Shown here in pieces: positions 14,001-23,430 of a stretch of DNA of 64,000 nucleotides. The stretch is taken from assembly GCA_013350335.1 (NCBI GenBank), contig CM023541.1:36696739-36760738 (forward strand), given 5' to 3'. A program made the position numbers and the translations under genes. The stretch's first letter is position 1; each line of letters begins with the position of its first letter. The notes beneath the pieces were generated by a model. The model saw nothing but the letters and a program-made list of their open reading frames with translations. It was not told the DNA's origin and made no database searches. The DNA is from Chimonanthus salicifolius (lineage: Eukaryota; Streptophyta; Magnoliopsida; Laurales; Calycanthaceae).

Positions 14001-17000
14001 ACTTGTGGAACGTCACAGTATTTGCCGGATCCTTAAAAACAAGCGATTGAAGTTGATCAAGCTCCAACCAACTGGATTGCAGAGTTGAATAGTACTGGAT
14101 GAGAGATAACTCCCCCTGACGAAGAGTAGCAGCAGTCTGAGATAATTCATATATTCGAGCAAAATTATCACCATCAGAATACAAAGTCTTTACAGTGTCT
14201 CATACAGCTTTGGTAGTGGGAAGAGTATAGACGAGACGCCGCACATGGGCTTCTATAGAATGAAGAAGCCAAGCCTGGACCAGAGAGTTATTTGCAATCC
14301 AGGTGGGAAATGTTGGATCCGTCTTAGCCGGTTGGGGAATAGTACCATCAAGATAGTAATAGAGTTGTTTTGCAGTTAAAAACATTGCGGCGGAACGGGA
14401 CCACTCAAAATAATTCGTCTCATTAAGCAATACTGTCGTGATCCGACCAATCTGGGGAGAGCCGGAAGAGGCGACATCCGGAAGAGAAGAACTAGAAGAT
14501 GATGCAGCAGCCATAGAGTAATAACAGAGAAGACAAGCCAAATAAACTTAGGCAAAATCAAGGCCGATGTGAAATCGGAGAAGTAGCAGCAGCAAAGGAC
14601 CCCACACAACACCAACCGAAGCAAAAAAAAACACACCAAATGTCTACACAACACCAATCTGCAGCAAAGGTCCAAACAGCAGAAGAAATCCAGCCAAGGG
14701 ATGGACTGCAACAACAAAAAAATGGCCAAAAATGGGCCCCACCGAGATGGTAACACTAGCAACTCCAAAGGGATGGAAGGAGAAGGTAGGGGCGACTGTA
14801 GTGGTGTAGATCCCAGGTGAAAGAGGGCCGAATCCCTCAGATCTGTAGAAAAATACCCAAAATCTGGGGAAATAGGCGTCCCAGGCAGTAAGGGCGAGAA
14901 TGCCCAAAATGGGGTCCCACCGTTGATCAAAGGTGGCACAACCAAGTGGGATTGAAACCAAGGGCAGAGGCGACTACAGTAGTGAAGGATCGAACTCCAA
15001 AAGTGTCGTGAACCGGCCGATCTAAGCAGAAAACCAAAACTGGGTTTGATGAGAACACCAAAATCGCTGGAAGAAGAAGGCAGCAGGAACCGGTGTAAAA
15101 TGCGTCAAACCAGAGATCCAACCCTATGGATGGAAAGCTCTGTCAAAAACGACAGGGAAGGACGAGTCCCCTGCCGATAGATTGCTCGCCGGAACAATGA
15201 TTCTCGCCAGAACAGTGAATCTCGCCGGAACAGTGATCTTTAAGACAATCAAAAAAGAAAATCTAACCTGGCTCTGATACCATGTAGAATAGGAATATGA
15301 AAATAAGGAAAAAGAACAGAGAAAGAATCTGGAAGAGAATTATCTCTGTCAAATGTATTGATTGATTGTATTTCTCTTAGAGGATATAATGTTTAAATAG
15401 AAAATATAGAGACAATCGAGGGAACAAAAAAGGAAATACAATAAGTATATCCTAATGACAACCTATTTGTATTGACCTTCAATATACAATAATCTAGACA
15501 TTAACTGGGGCCCACATCACTAGACGTGTGATGTGGGGGTCCCACAACAATCCTTACCAACCATTTCCTATGCAAGTGTGGGAAGGAGGGGATGGATGGG
15601 GGAGAGAGATGATAAGAAAATTTAAGGAAAAAATGAGGGAGGTATTCTACACTCCTTGAGAAAGTGTTTTAACTCATTTTCAACGTAAGTGAGGGTTTTG
15701 ATGCAAACAATAGAAACATGGGATTTCAATAGACCGAGAGGGAACTAGATTTCAATGTGCTTCTTGAATGACATCGATTGCATCCTAATACAATTTTTTC
15801 TTCAATGTTGTTGATCTTCTAAAACTAAGGATTTTAAATGTCTTGCCTTCAGACTTGGAGAGATGCAGGGAAAGTGAATCCCAATATAGTTTCAAATGTG
15901 CATGTTCTCTTTGGTGTACAAAGACTAAAAGTTCTATGAATTTATTTATTTTCAATTTTTTTGTTTGAATATTTGATATATCCCAGGGGTCGAGATATCG
16001 ATACGTATCAGCCGATATTGTAAATATCGGGCGATATATATCGCCGATATCGGCCAATATTGATACTTTTTTTTAAAAATATGAGAGAGAAAAAAATCGG
16101 TCGAGATGTCGGCTGATACCGAATTTTTCACCCCTGATATATCCTTTGTTTCATAATATTCAATAATTGAATTGAAGTTGATATAAGACTTTCTATGTTC
16201 TACTTATTAAATCGTGGTGTCCAATATTTTTGTCAGACAACTGTGCTCGAGAAAGAGGGTTATTGTGCTTTAGATGAATTGACATCTAAAATCAAACCTT
16301 TGAATCTTGAAAGAGTTAGGCAAATAAAGAGTCGTCTAGAAAAACTATCCGGACATGTCAAAAAGGTAAGCATCATTGGATATAACCTTTACATGCAGAA
16401 GTAACGTAGTGATAATTCAATCTACTATTGAAAGCAATCCATAATTTGTATTCCAAATTTTGAAAATAATTTTCAACTAATTGACATTCTTTGAAATAAC
16501 TTGCTAAATTTATTTATTAGTACAAATTTCAATTAATGTAATAAATGATTTTAATAATATTGACAAATTTCTTTTAAAATACTATTTTGAATATTCTCAA
16601 CAATTTTTTTGGAAAATTCTTTTTTCTTTTGAAAGAGGTTCTACTACTTGTAATATAATTTCCTTTTCATTAGGTGAGAGATGAACTCGAGCATTTATTG
16701 GATGATGATGAAAATATGGCTGAAATGTATTTGACTGTGAAGTTTGTAGATCAACAAGTGGAAGAAACTTCCACAAAAGATGAATCAAATGAAGTTTCTT
16801 TCAAAGATTTTGAATTAGTGAATGAAAGGTAAGCTCAGTTTGTCCATCATTAAAATTATTAAACTTGACAAGTTATCTACCCATTATTACAATCTTCCAA
16901 AGTATTACTCTCTCTGTCCCAATTTAGTTGTCTGATATGCATTTTGAGATTCTCCCAAAATTGTTGTCTGATATGCTATTTTGATCAACTCTATCTATAT

Positions 17001-20000
17001 ACTGTGACTATCTATCTCTTCTTTATTGAAAGAGTTACAAGATGTTGGAGAGAAATTCATAAGCTTTTTGAAAGCCCTTCCTTAAAAAATTCAAATTTTT
17101 AAAATGGGATTAAAATGGGACGGAAAGAGTATTTATATTTATGGCATTCATACAAAATTTTGAATCAGTAAAACAACTATTCAATGCGGCGCTACATGAT
17201 TATTTTCTTTTTATTGAATCTCATTATCTGCATCAAGTTACTCTTAACTCGATTCGTGTAAAGAAAGAAATCAATAAAATGATAAATGAAAGGTGTGCTA
17301 AAAAATACAAACAGTTGAAAGGAGTAAAAGAAAAGATTTTTTTTATTTTTTAGCAGTAACAAAGATGCTTCATTTATAATAAAAAAAAAATTATAAGGGT
17401 TAGAGAAGGTCTAAAAGTGATAAGACCTAAAAGAGAAGAACAAAAGAATACATAAGCAACCAAACACATACAAATAAAGTAGGAAAAGAAAGGATTTTAT
17501 GAAATGCAACTTTAGCGAATCTAAAAATAAAGATGATAAATTAATTAAAACAGAAATTAATATAGTATTATATTTGATAAATGTTGATAGTTGAGTGGAA
17601 TTGTCAAACTTGAGATAAGTATGAGGTGTCCTAGTTACCGCTAAAAAAAAGTATGAGATGTCCTATTTGGTAAATCTCATGAACCTATCATTTCAAATAA
17701 TTTAAATATTTATTTATTTTAAATAAAGACAGAAAATAATAAATATATCTGATTTAGAAAGAAAAGTTGTGATAATATTTTAACACCAAGAAAAACAACA
17801 TTTTGGTAGAAATTTATGAAAAAAGTTAACGTGTATGACATTATTTATGAAAAAAGTTGACGTGTATGACATGTTTATGTCACCCATTTAACAAGAGAAA
17901 AAAAAATCATATAAGACAGCATAATTCTTTTTCGATAATGGGTTTTATAAAATGAAATTATTCATTCACATCTCAAGAAAAAAAAAATCTAATGCCATTT
18001 CACCATAGTGAACTAAATAGATCTCTTATTTTGTTTGACCCTATTTCTTAATCGGCTTGACTGTTCTTCCTTAGTTGCATTTTCAGGGTTGAAGGCTCTA
18101 AGAGCAAGGTTGCAAGAAGCTTTTCTCTTAAATCAGATACCAAAGAGCTAGAATTTCTTTTGACCGTTCTTCCTTAGTTGCATTTTCAGGGTTGAAGGCT
18201 CTAAGAGCAAGGTTGCAAGAAGCTTTTCTCTTAAATCAGATACCAAAGAGCTAGAATTTCTTTTAGAAGCTTACTTCACACAGATAGACGGAATTTTAAG
18301 CAAACTATCAAATGTATGTGATTTTCCCTTTTACAGCATTCATTTAGTTGCCACTCTGTTGATGCAAATACTATTTCATTCACCCATTTATTTATTTATT
18401 GTAAAAAAGGAAAAATGAAAAACTCTATCTTGGCTTCTGAATATTAACTAGAATATACATCTTTTAGTGAGACATGGAGAAAAGTTGCATTAATATAGAT
18501 AGGTGAATTTCATCCAATGTTTAAACTTGTGATTTTGAACTTTAAAAATAACTATTGTAATTTATTGATTTTTTATGATCCTATGTCACAAAACAAAGGT
18601 GATTAGATACAAAATTTTCTCTAAAATCTTCTTTTCTATTTAATGTTCTATGCATTCCACCACGTGAAGTTCAACATATGATAGATGACCAACCTCCAGC
18701 GAAAAAATTGTTGTGAGACACGCACTACATGGCACAATCAACCATGTGGAACCCACTTATGAACATAGTTGACCAGAATCATCCCAATTTGGAAAGTTGA
18801 CTTAGAAAATATTGCTAGCTATGTAATTCTTTGTAATTGATTATTCTTTTTTATTTCTTTATTTTTCAACCATCGTAATTTTCTCCTTATAATCTATTTA
18901 TATATTTACTTTGCTTCGATTATTGATAGAATACGATCCAGAGAGATTATTCTTCTCCAATATTCTTTTTATTTTCTCCTTTTCACTATTATTATTTTCT
19001 ACATAGTATCAGTCAGAATCGAATTCTGAATGCTTTAAGGAGGATTCTTGTTCCATTTTATTGTTCCTCGCTAGAGTTACTATTCATGAACAGACTCCGG
19101 CATCATCTTCGGCTCTCTGAGGATCTCTGTTGCGGATCTCTTTTTTCGCATTCTGGATTTTGTTTCGAATTTTTCTGGTCTTCTATGTGTCGTTCCTACA
19201 CTTGGTGTCGTGTGCAGCCTTTAACTTCGCTGCCGTTCAACTTTTTTCCGGTGAAGATTCAGGCGACGGGACGCCCACAAACCCTTGCCCTTTTTTTATG
19301 GTCTATCATCAGATCTGACTAGTGTGGGCCCCTCATTTCTCCAGGTTTTCAATTGTTGACTGGGACGCAAGAAAACCCAATTTTTGGGCCTTCTTTCTTC
19401 GATCTGCTGGATTGGGGACTATTTTGACTTGGAATCAAGCCTCCTGTTGTCGTCTCTTGCTGGTGTGTCCATCACAGACGCCTCCTTTTCAGATTTGCTG
19501 CTGACCTAAAGACCGGTGGATTTGTTATTTCAGTGTGTGGGAGTCCATGTGCCTCTACAGAGCCTATTGCCTCTCTTGTGTCTTCGCCCCTGCCTGTCCT
19601 ATCTATCTTCTTGGCTTCAGCTACTTGTTGTGATCAGTGGGACCCACGTCTGCTGCAGTCTTCCCTCTGAGTGGTTGCCAATAGCTCTTATACCATGTAA
19701 AAATCATAATAGGAAAAAGGAGAAGAGAGAGAAAATATTGGAAAAGAATGATTTCTCTGTATTGTATTGTATCAATAATTGAAGGAGAGTACATGTATAA
19801 ATAGATTATTAACATGAGTCAATTACGATGGCTGAAAAGGAAATAAGTAAAAGAATAATCAGTTACAATGAATTATGTAGATGGCAATATCTTCTAAGTC
19901 AACTTTTCAAACTAGGATGATTCTGGCCAATTATGTCCAGTAGTCAATTGTGCCATGTAGTGGGTCCCACAACAAAGATCACTGCCTCACCTTTTTTGAA

Positions 20001-21697
20001 CTTGCTCATATACTCTTAAGCATCTCCTCGTTTCCTCATAATCATCCATACGGTTTTCCTTTCTGTTATAATCTGTCTCATTCATTTGAAAATCACTACA
20101 CTGGAGCCTATCAATTTGTTTCTCTTCATTTCTTGCATTGTTTCCCACTACTCTCAAGTAGTTCGGTCACCTTGCAAATTCAATATCTATTATTATCAAA
20201 TTCATAAGGTCTATATCACTGATTTTGATTTTGTTATCATTTCAATCCTAATTGTTTGAATGTTTGTATAGTTTACTTACCATTGCGAAAGTTTTACTAT
20301 TTATCATGGAAAATGGTGCCATCAAACAATTTTTATTATGAGCATAAATAAACTATCACATTTGGATTTAATTATTTATTATTGCAACAAATCCAATAAA
20401 GTTGTAGGCCCACAAATATTTGGCTAGAGAATACTCATCAAAAATCATGGTTGTCTGTTTATGTTCGAAGTGGATAGAACGGACCTTGATAAACTCACAT
20501 CTTATAGATTACATTTAAGTTACATCCAGGCTATCAAACCAAACGTGGCTGCAATGTCAGTCAATTAAAAAAAAAAGACATTTTATCATTATTATCTAAG
20601 AAATCCTAGTGACAACCCCTCTCACCTGAGCATCTACTGTAGAACGTTTGAATTGCGATTTCTTCAATTTTATTTTTAAAGGTTGTGACATGATTTTTTA
20701 TATTTATTTAATTTATAAAAAAATTATTTGAATGTATGTGGTTTAATTTTGGATGGCTATTTCTTCTAACTCAGATGCAAATGAAATGTCTCGTCAGAGA
20801 TTAACTTCGTCGATGGAAATTGTAGATAAATTTTTGCAATGTTTTTGGGGTTTGTTTCTCTATGGTTTGGGTTTTTGTTGCCCCTTTTTTTGCCTTTTCT
20901 TGCATGTAATTCCTTTTAGAAATCAATGAATTTGGCTATTAAGGATTTTGATTCTGCTTGTAAAAGTAGCCAAGCTTGAATACTAGTCCATTTTTACTAC
21001 TGCTGAAAGCTAAGCTTTTTACATGAAGCTATCTCAGTTTTGGATGTGTGTATGATCATATAATAAATTCCCAGGTGTGTATAGCATCATTATTCCATAC
21101 TAATGCAATAGCATCAATGATGCAGGGCCGACCTTGGGCATAGGCCGCCGCTTAGGGCTTTCACACACTTAAACTCCTTAATATACTAGTAAAAAAGGGC
21201 CCCTGAAATTTCACTCCACCTAGAGTCCCTGAGATTTTAGGAGATCTCAGGGCTGGCCCTGACTGTATGTTGCTCTTCGTATCCTAGTTATTGATATATA
21301 TGTTATGAGACTATTTTTATTGAATTATTGGCTACCAGTATTTTCTTTTCCTTGTTATGACACAACTGATGAGAACAGTGGATCTAATGGTTTTTTTTCC
21401 TCTTTTTTTTTATGTATGAAGTTGAGAGAGTATGTGAAGGACACTGAGGATTATATAAACATAACGTTGGATGACAAACAAAACCTGCTGCTGCGGATGG
21501 TTTTGATGCTCAAAATATTTGTCTTCATTATGGCCGTAGCAATGGTTGTGGTGGACACATTTGGAATGCTTATCCACACTAAACTTTTTGATGCCGGGCA
21601 ATTGCAATTTCTGGAGACTGTCTTTGGCATTTCATTTGGTTGCTTGGTTCTGTGTTTGATAGCCATTTGGTTGGGAAGGAGAAGACAACTATTTTGA
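4779..21697 (+). CDS. MRS2/CorA-type magnesium transporter-like gene, 3' exons (possible pseudogene)
   Basis: MRS2 proteins are Mg2+ channels of the CorA superfamily: a long coiled-coil N-terminal domain, then two membrane helices with a GMN loop. Five exons are visible: about 4779/4906-5046, 16237-16365, 16674-16828, 18190-18313 and 21422-21697. They encode family hallmarks in order: [87 protein letters not shown], two hydrophobic helices and a basic tail GRRRQLF. GT-AG borders and phases agree from 5046 onward. Oddities: the GMN motif reads G-M-L; an 11.2-kb first visible intron carries two copia elements; one exon is partly duplicated; the 4779-4923 segment is one base out of frame with the rest; and no N-terminal exons were found in the window. 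Either a divergent transporter whose 5' part lies to the left, or a decaying copy. Confidence 0.75.
5939..6013 (+). repeat. Short imperfect tandem duplication
   Basis: taaggaactaagaaaattca followed by an agtactttgac or agtgctttaac phrase occurs twice in a row with a period of about 37 bases. It lies in the long MRS2-like intron. No coding meaning is seen. Confidence 0.7.
6670..8908 (+). pseudogene. Decayed Ty1/copia pol (integrase, RT, RNase H)
   Basis: Broken frames in order show integrase ([39 protein letters not shown]), the inter-domain segment ([15 protein letters not shown]), reverse transcriptase ([27 protein letters not shown] at 7554-7847, then LYVNDIL) and the RNase H tail ([20 protein letters not shown] at 8681-8908). 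Many stops and shifts interrupt it. The catalytic RT aspartates are degraded (YVND, and LDVKTAFL-type region altered). No flanking LTR pair was found. This is an old copy in the sense direction of the MRS2-like intron. Confidence 0.88.
8909..10092. other. Intron sequence, no feature recognised
   Basis: Between the old copia pol and the young copia element. The frames at 9123-9546 have no family resemblance. Some of this may be the 3' part and LTR of the old copia, but no duplicated end could be matched. Confidence 0.4.
10098..10366 (-). repeat. copia 3' LTR
   Basis: 269 bp, same termini as the 15283-15549 copy. The polypurine tract abuts it at 10367-10378. Confidence 0.95.
10367..10378 (-). 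promoter_or_regulatory. Retrotransposon polypurine tract
   Basis: ctccccctcaag on the + strand is a purine run CTTGAGGGGGAG in element direction. It directly precedes the 3' LTR and primes plus-strand synthesis. It overlaps the end of the RNase H frame, which stops at 10374. Confidence 0.9.
10374..14514 (-). pseudogene. copia gag-pol reading frame with three breaks
   Basis: Gag starts at the ATG of [10 protein letters not shown] (14514); the ATG nine codons earlier is less likely. Breaks: an in-frame TGA at 14200-14202, a +1-type shift close to 14,000, and an in-frame TAG just after LKQSPRA (about 11,436-11,438), where copia RTs have tryptophan. Domains along the 13,999-11,439 frame: zinc knuckle [14 protein letters not shown] (CX2CX4HX4C); protease active site DSGATDHM; integrase zinc finger ending CEPCQYGK and a core with SDNGGEY and [12 protein letters not shown] with [10 protein letters not shown] and LYGLKQS. 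The 11,348-10,374 part has RT YVDN and RNase H motifs ([27 protein letters not shown]). The RT box is YVDN where YVDD is required for catalysis. All three point changes fit G-to-A transitions in the coding strand, as expected from cytosine methylation decay of the opposite strand. Confidence 0.93.
14545..15270 (-). other. copia 5' leader, non-coding
   Basis: About 725 bp between the primer site and gag. It contains short repeats of a gccggaacagtgat type near 15,180-15,235 and several small upstream ATGs. The long minus-strand frames here have no homology that I recognise and are treated as chance. Confidence 0.7.
15271..15282 (-). promoter_or_regulatory. Retrotransposon primer binding site
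   Basis: gctctgatacca on the + strand, i.e. TGGTATCAGAGC read in element direction. This is complementary to the 3' end of plant initiator methionine tRNA and sits immediately inside the 5' LTR. Confidence 0.93.
15283..15549 (-). repeat. copia 5' LTR
   Basis: 267 bp, beginning tgtagaatagg and ending cccacaaca as written on the + strand. It is upstream with respect to the element, which runs right to left, and is directly followed by the primer site. It pairs with the LTR at 10098-10366. Confidence 0.95.
15984..16136. mobile_element. 153-bp hAT-type MITE
   Basis: Starts caggggtcgagatatcg and ends aatttttcacccctg, giving CAGGGGT/ACCCCTG inverted termini. It is flanked by a perfect 8-bp duplication atatatcc (15976-15983 and 16137-16144). 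The interior is a run of gatatcggc-type palindromic phrases. No coding capacity. It lies 100 bp before an MRS2-like exon, close to its branch region. Confidence 0.92.
16237..16365 (+). CDS. MRS2-like exon encoding LDELTSKI...LERVR
   Basis: 43 codons between acceptor aatatttttgtcag and donor GTAAGC, phase 0 to 0. It encodes [20 protein letters not shown] and a following [11 protein letters not shown], the long-helix region conserved in all plant MRS2 proteins. The frame joins exactly to the ...ESE end at 5046. Confidence 0.85.
16674..16828 (+). CDS. MRS2-like exon encoding [19 protein letters not shown]
   Basis: 155 nt between acceptor ttccttttcattag and donor GTAAGC, ending in phase 2. It encodes [20 protein letters not shown], one of the strongest MRS2 signatures, then a less conserved acidic stretch ending LVNE plus two bases of the next codon. 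Confidence 0.88.
16908..17129. mobile_element. 222-bp Stowaway (Tc1/mariner) MITE
   Basis: Begins ctctctctgtcccaattta and ends aatgggacggaaagag, inverted termini of the CTCCCTCCGTCCC class. It is flanked by TA dinucleotides at 16906-16907 and 17130-17131, the Stowaway target duplication. It lies in the MRS2-like intron 16829-18189. Confidence 0.88.
17132..18062. other. Intron sequence, nothing recognised
   Basis: AT-rich, with a 31-bp near-repeat around gaaaaaagttaacgtgtatg at about 17,818-17,872. A 70-codon frame at 17141-17353 shows no recognisable domain and is probably chance. Confidence 0.4.
18063..18268 (+). repeat. 103-bp exact tandem duplication of acceptor plus exon start
   Basis: The block from gttcttccttagttgcat through the codons for ...KELEFLL occurs at 18063-18165 and again from 18166. 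It carries the branch/polypyrimidine region, the AG acceptor (18085-18086 and 18188-18189) and the first 70-odd exon bases. If the first acceptor is used and the sequence is read through, the frame meets TAG just after the first copy, so only the second acceptor gives a continuous protein. Confidence 0.92.
18190..18313 (+). CDS. MRS2-like exon encoding [13 protein letters not shown]
   Basis: 124 nt between acceptor ttgcattttcag and donor GTATGT, phase 2 to 0. It encodes [20 protein letters not shown] and then [21 protein letters not shown], the helix leading into the first membrane segment. This is the second, complete copy of a locally duplicated exon start (see 18063-18268). Confidence 0.85.
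18709..19003 (+). repeat. LTR, forward copy of the inverted pair
   Basis: 295 bp, TG...CA ends. It shares long phrases with the reverse complement of 19696-19974, for example ccagaatcatcc, agttgacttagaa and tgattattctttt. Immediately followed by the degraded primer site. Confidence 0.82.
19696..19974 (-). repeat. LTR, reversed copy of the inverted pair
   Basis: 279 bp in minus orientation, preceded on its inner side by the reversed primer site at 19684-19695. Read on the minus strand it starts tgttgtgggaccc. Confidence 0.85.
19980..21122. other. Intron sequence, nothing recognised
   Basis: No exon-like or element-terminal structure. The 19950-20207 frame has no family resemblance. Confidence 0.4.
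21123..21261. mobile_element. 139-bp CAGGGCC-terminated MITE
   Basis: Begins cagggccgaccttggg and ends atctcagggctggccctg, so the ends are inverted repeats of CAGGGCCGRCC type, as in hAT elements with CAGGGGC-like termini. The flanks do not give a clear 8-bp duplication. A degraded relative lies near 25,137-25,206 (ggggatctcaggaccagctctg). It sits 160 bp before the last MRS2-like exon. Confidence 0.6.
21422..21697 (+). CDS. MRS2-like terminal exon with two membrane helices and GML
   Basis: 92 codons including TGA, after acceptor tttatgtatgaag, phase 0. It encodes [20 protein letters not shown], then helix 1 ([18 protein letters not shown]), the loop [11 protein letters not shown], helix 2 ([16 protein letters not shown]) and the basic end RRRQLF. 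In functional CorA/MRS2 channels the loop after helix 1 is GMN. Here the codons are GGA ATG CTT, so the asparagine is replaced by leucine. Confidence 0.88.
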   Translation: MREYVKDTEDYINITLDDKQNLLLRMVLMLKIFVFIMAVAMVVVDTFGMLIHTKLFDAGQLQFLETVFGISFGCLVLCLIAIWLGRRRQLF

Positions 21698-21839
21698 TAA
21701 AAGTTTCTCAATGGAATTTGAGTGGTCATTCTATTCTATCATTTGTAATCTAAGACTCAACCAAAGATGCCCTTATGAAGACGTCTGATAAAGCAAGCCT
21801 TGTCTGGTAAAATCTTCAGCCCACATCAACATCAACATC

Positions 21840-22340
21840 ATCAAGAAAAAACAATTTCACTGTCGTTTTTACAGATTCGTTTGCGATTGAGGATTCTAAT
21901 AAGACAGAACTTCTTAGTATTTGGAGAGCCTTGATCATAGGAGTGGGTTTGGAGGAGAAAAATTAGTGATTGAAAGTAATTCATTCAATGCTGTCAAATG
22001 GGTCAGAGGTGTGAAGCGTCCTCCATGGAGGTTGATCACTCTGGCTAGGGAGATTAAGGAACTGGCCTCGGGCTTGGAAGTGTCCTTTGTGCACATCAGC
22101 CGCACAACCAACGGAGTGGTTGATTTCTTTGCAAAATATATAGCGTCGGAGGGTCGATATGTGGCACTTTTCACCTATTAGGAGGATAGTTATTTTGTTT
22201 TTTGGAGCTGTTATTGTTGTTTCTTTGCTTTTTCTTTCTTTTGTTGTTTCTTGGCCCAATTCTCTTGGGACTTTGTAACTTTTTATTGTATCTTCCTTTT
22301 TTTTAATATAAGTTTTACTGTTACTGCTAAAAAAATAAAA
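21840..22340 (+). pseudogene. 5'-truncated L1-type LINE: RNase H end and tail
   Basis: Begins in an RNase H-like region (ELLSIWRALIIGVGLGGEKL) and continues in frame (21921-22181) through PPWRLITLAREIKELASGLE and SFVHISRTTNGVVDFFAK. This is the C-terminus of plant LINE ORF2 and closely parallels 41850-42105 in this window. After the stop is a 3' UTR ending in gttactgctaaaaaaataaa, a poly-A-like tail. It lies about 150 bp behind the MRS2-like stop codon. Confidence 0.85.
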
Positions 22341-23430
22341 TTGCACTGTCAGCTCAAGTAACAAGGCCTATCCATGAAGTGGTGGAAAACACTTAATATC
22401 CCATGTGCACAAGGTATGCTTACATTTCTTGGGAGGGTTTAAAAAATCCATAACTCAAGCTCAATTTGAAATTTCATAAGTTGAATAGCTTTTCTATAAA
22501 TGTTAGAGACATGGTTTGAAGATTGGAGAATAAAAAACCTCAAGCAAGTTAGGTTACGTCGAGTTGAATAAGCTTGATAAGATTTAGAATTGAGCAAATC
22601 AGTGAGTTTTGAGTTTTTTCAAGTCGAATAGAAGAACATGCCTCAATTAGTTGATTTGATTAGATTTTGAGTTTAAGTCTGAATTTTGAATTTTTTTTCT
22701 TTTATTTGAGACAAAAGTAGATAGAATTCATTAATTTGCCCAAGAGTGCTGGACCCAAAAACTGGCTAGATGACCCTAAACACCAATTGAACTTTTAACC
22801 ATCACAAATAGACATCTGAAAGAGATTTGAAAAAACAAAAGAAAGAAAGAGAAGGAAGAGCTTCACTCAATGTGCAATGGTATTACAATCAGCAAATGCG
22901 ATCACTTATGAGTGACTTTCTGTGTAGGTAATGGATGGACTGGTGGCCAGATCTCTCATCTGTCAGTTGTTCAGAGATAGATTGATAATTAACTTGTTTA
23001 GTGTTTTGAAAACTAAACTAGACCGGCCTTTGAATCTGATTCAACCCAGGGCACACCACCAAAATGGTCCAGTTTATTAAAAAAATGTAGGTGGTCAACA
23101 ACTCAAAATGGTCACAAAATCAGTTCTTTAGATTTACTTACTATCTTATTTAGCTTTTTTCTTCCCATTTTGACATCATGGTGCCGATCTTGATTGAACA
23201 ATGGTTAAATTGTTTTTTGGATCGAATCGTCCATGATTCAAAGATATATTCCACAAAATACTGTATCAAATGATGATAACATTTAGAACCAAAGTATGTT
23301 AGCTAATTTTTCGAGGTCATTCAAATGATGATACCCTATGGGCGTAATGGTGCTACTTTTTGATGATTTTGCAGGGCTTAGGGTATGGGCCCTTGGCCTC
23401 ACAGTTTTGGCAACAATAAAACACAATGCA
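22341..23430. other. Intergenic, nothing recognised
   Basis: Non-coding with runs of gttgaatag/aagttgaat-type phrases. No gene or element terminus found. Confidence 0.4.

Larger units (their letters stand above)
10098..15549 (-). mobile_element. Full-length Ty1/copia retrotransposon with 5-bp target duplication
   Basis: A structurally complete element of 5,452 bp lies antisense in the MRS2-like intron. It has two LTRs (10098-10366 and 15283-15549) with TG...CA ends. The 5-bp target duplication atcct is at 10093-10097 and 15550-15554. The primer site matching initiator tRNA-Met is at 15271-15282 and the polypurine tract at 10367-10378. Between them lies gag-protease-integrase-RT-RNase H in copia order. 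By-eye alignment of the LTRs shows about a dozen substitutions and two 1-bp indels over 267 bp, so the insertion is not very recent. The coding region has three breaks plus a changed catalytic residue (see the gag-pol entry), so it is probably non-autonomous now. Confidence 0.97.
18709..19974. mobile_element. Element with two LTRs in inverted orientation
   Basis: A copia-like LTR in + orientation (18709-19003, tgttgtgagac...tttctaca) is followed by a primer-site-like tagtatcagtcagaatc. After 680 bp of leader-like sequence comes gctcttatacca (19684-19695), a reversed primer site, then the same LTR reversed (19696-19974, ending gtcccacaaca on the + strand). The outer flanks aaaat (18704-18708) and aagat (19975-19979) differ at one base and could be a target duplication of the whole unit. 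The two LTRs have diverged visibly. There is no gag-pol. Confidence 0.8.

Noticed and set aside
14376..14945. Long minus-strand frames in the copia leader
   Set aside because: They overlap gag in another frame and the untranslated leader, with no copia-protein similarity.
17141..17353. 70-codon frame in an MRS2-like intron
   Set aside because: No similarity to a known domain and no acceptor/donor phase consistent with the gene.
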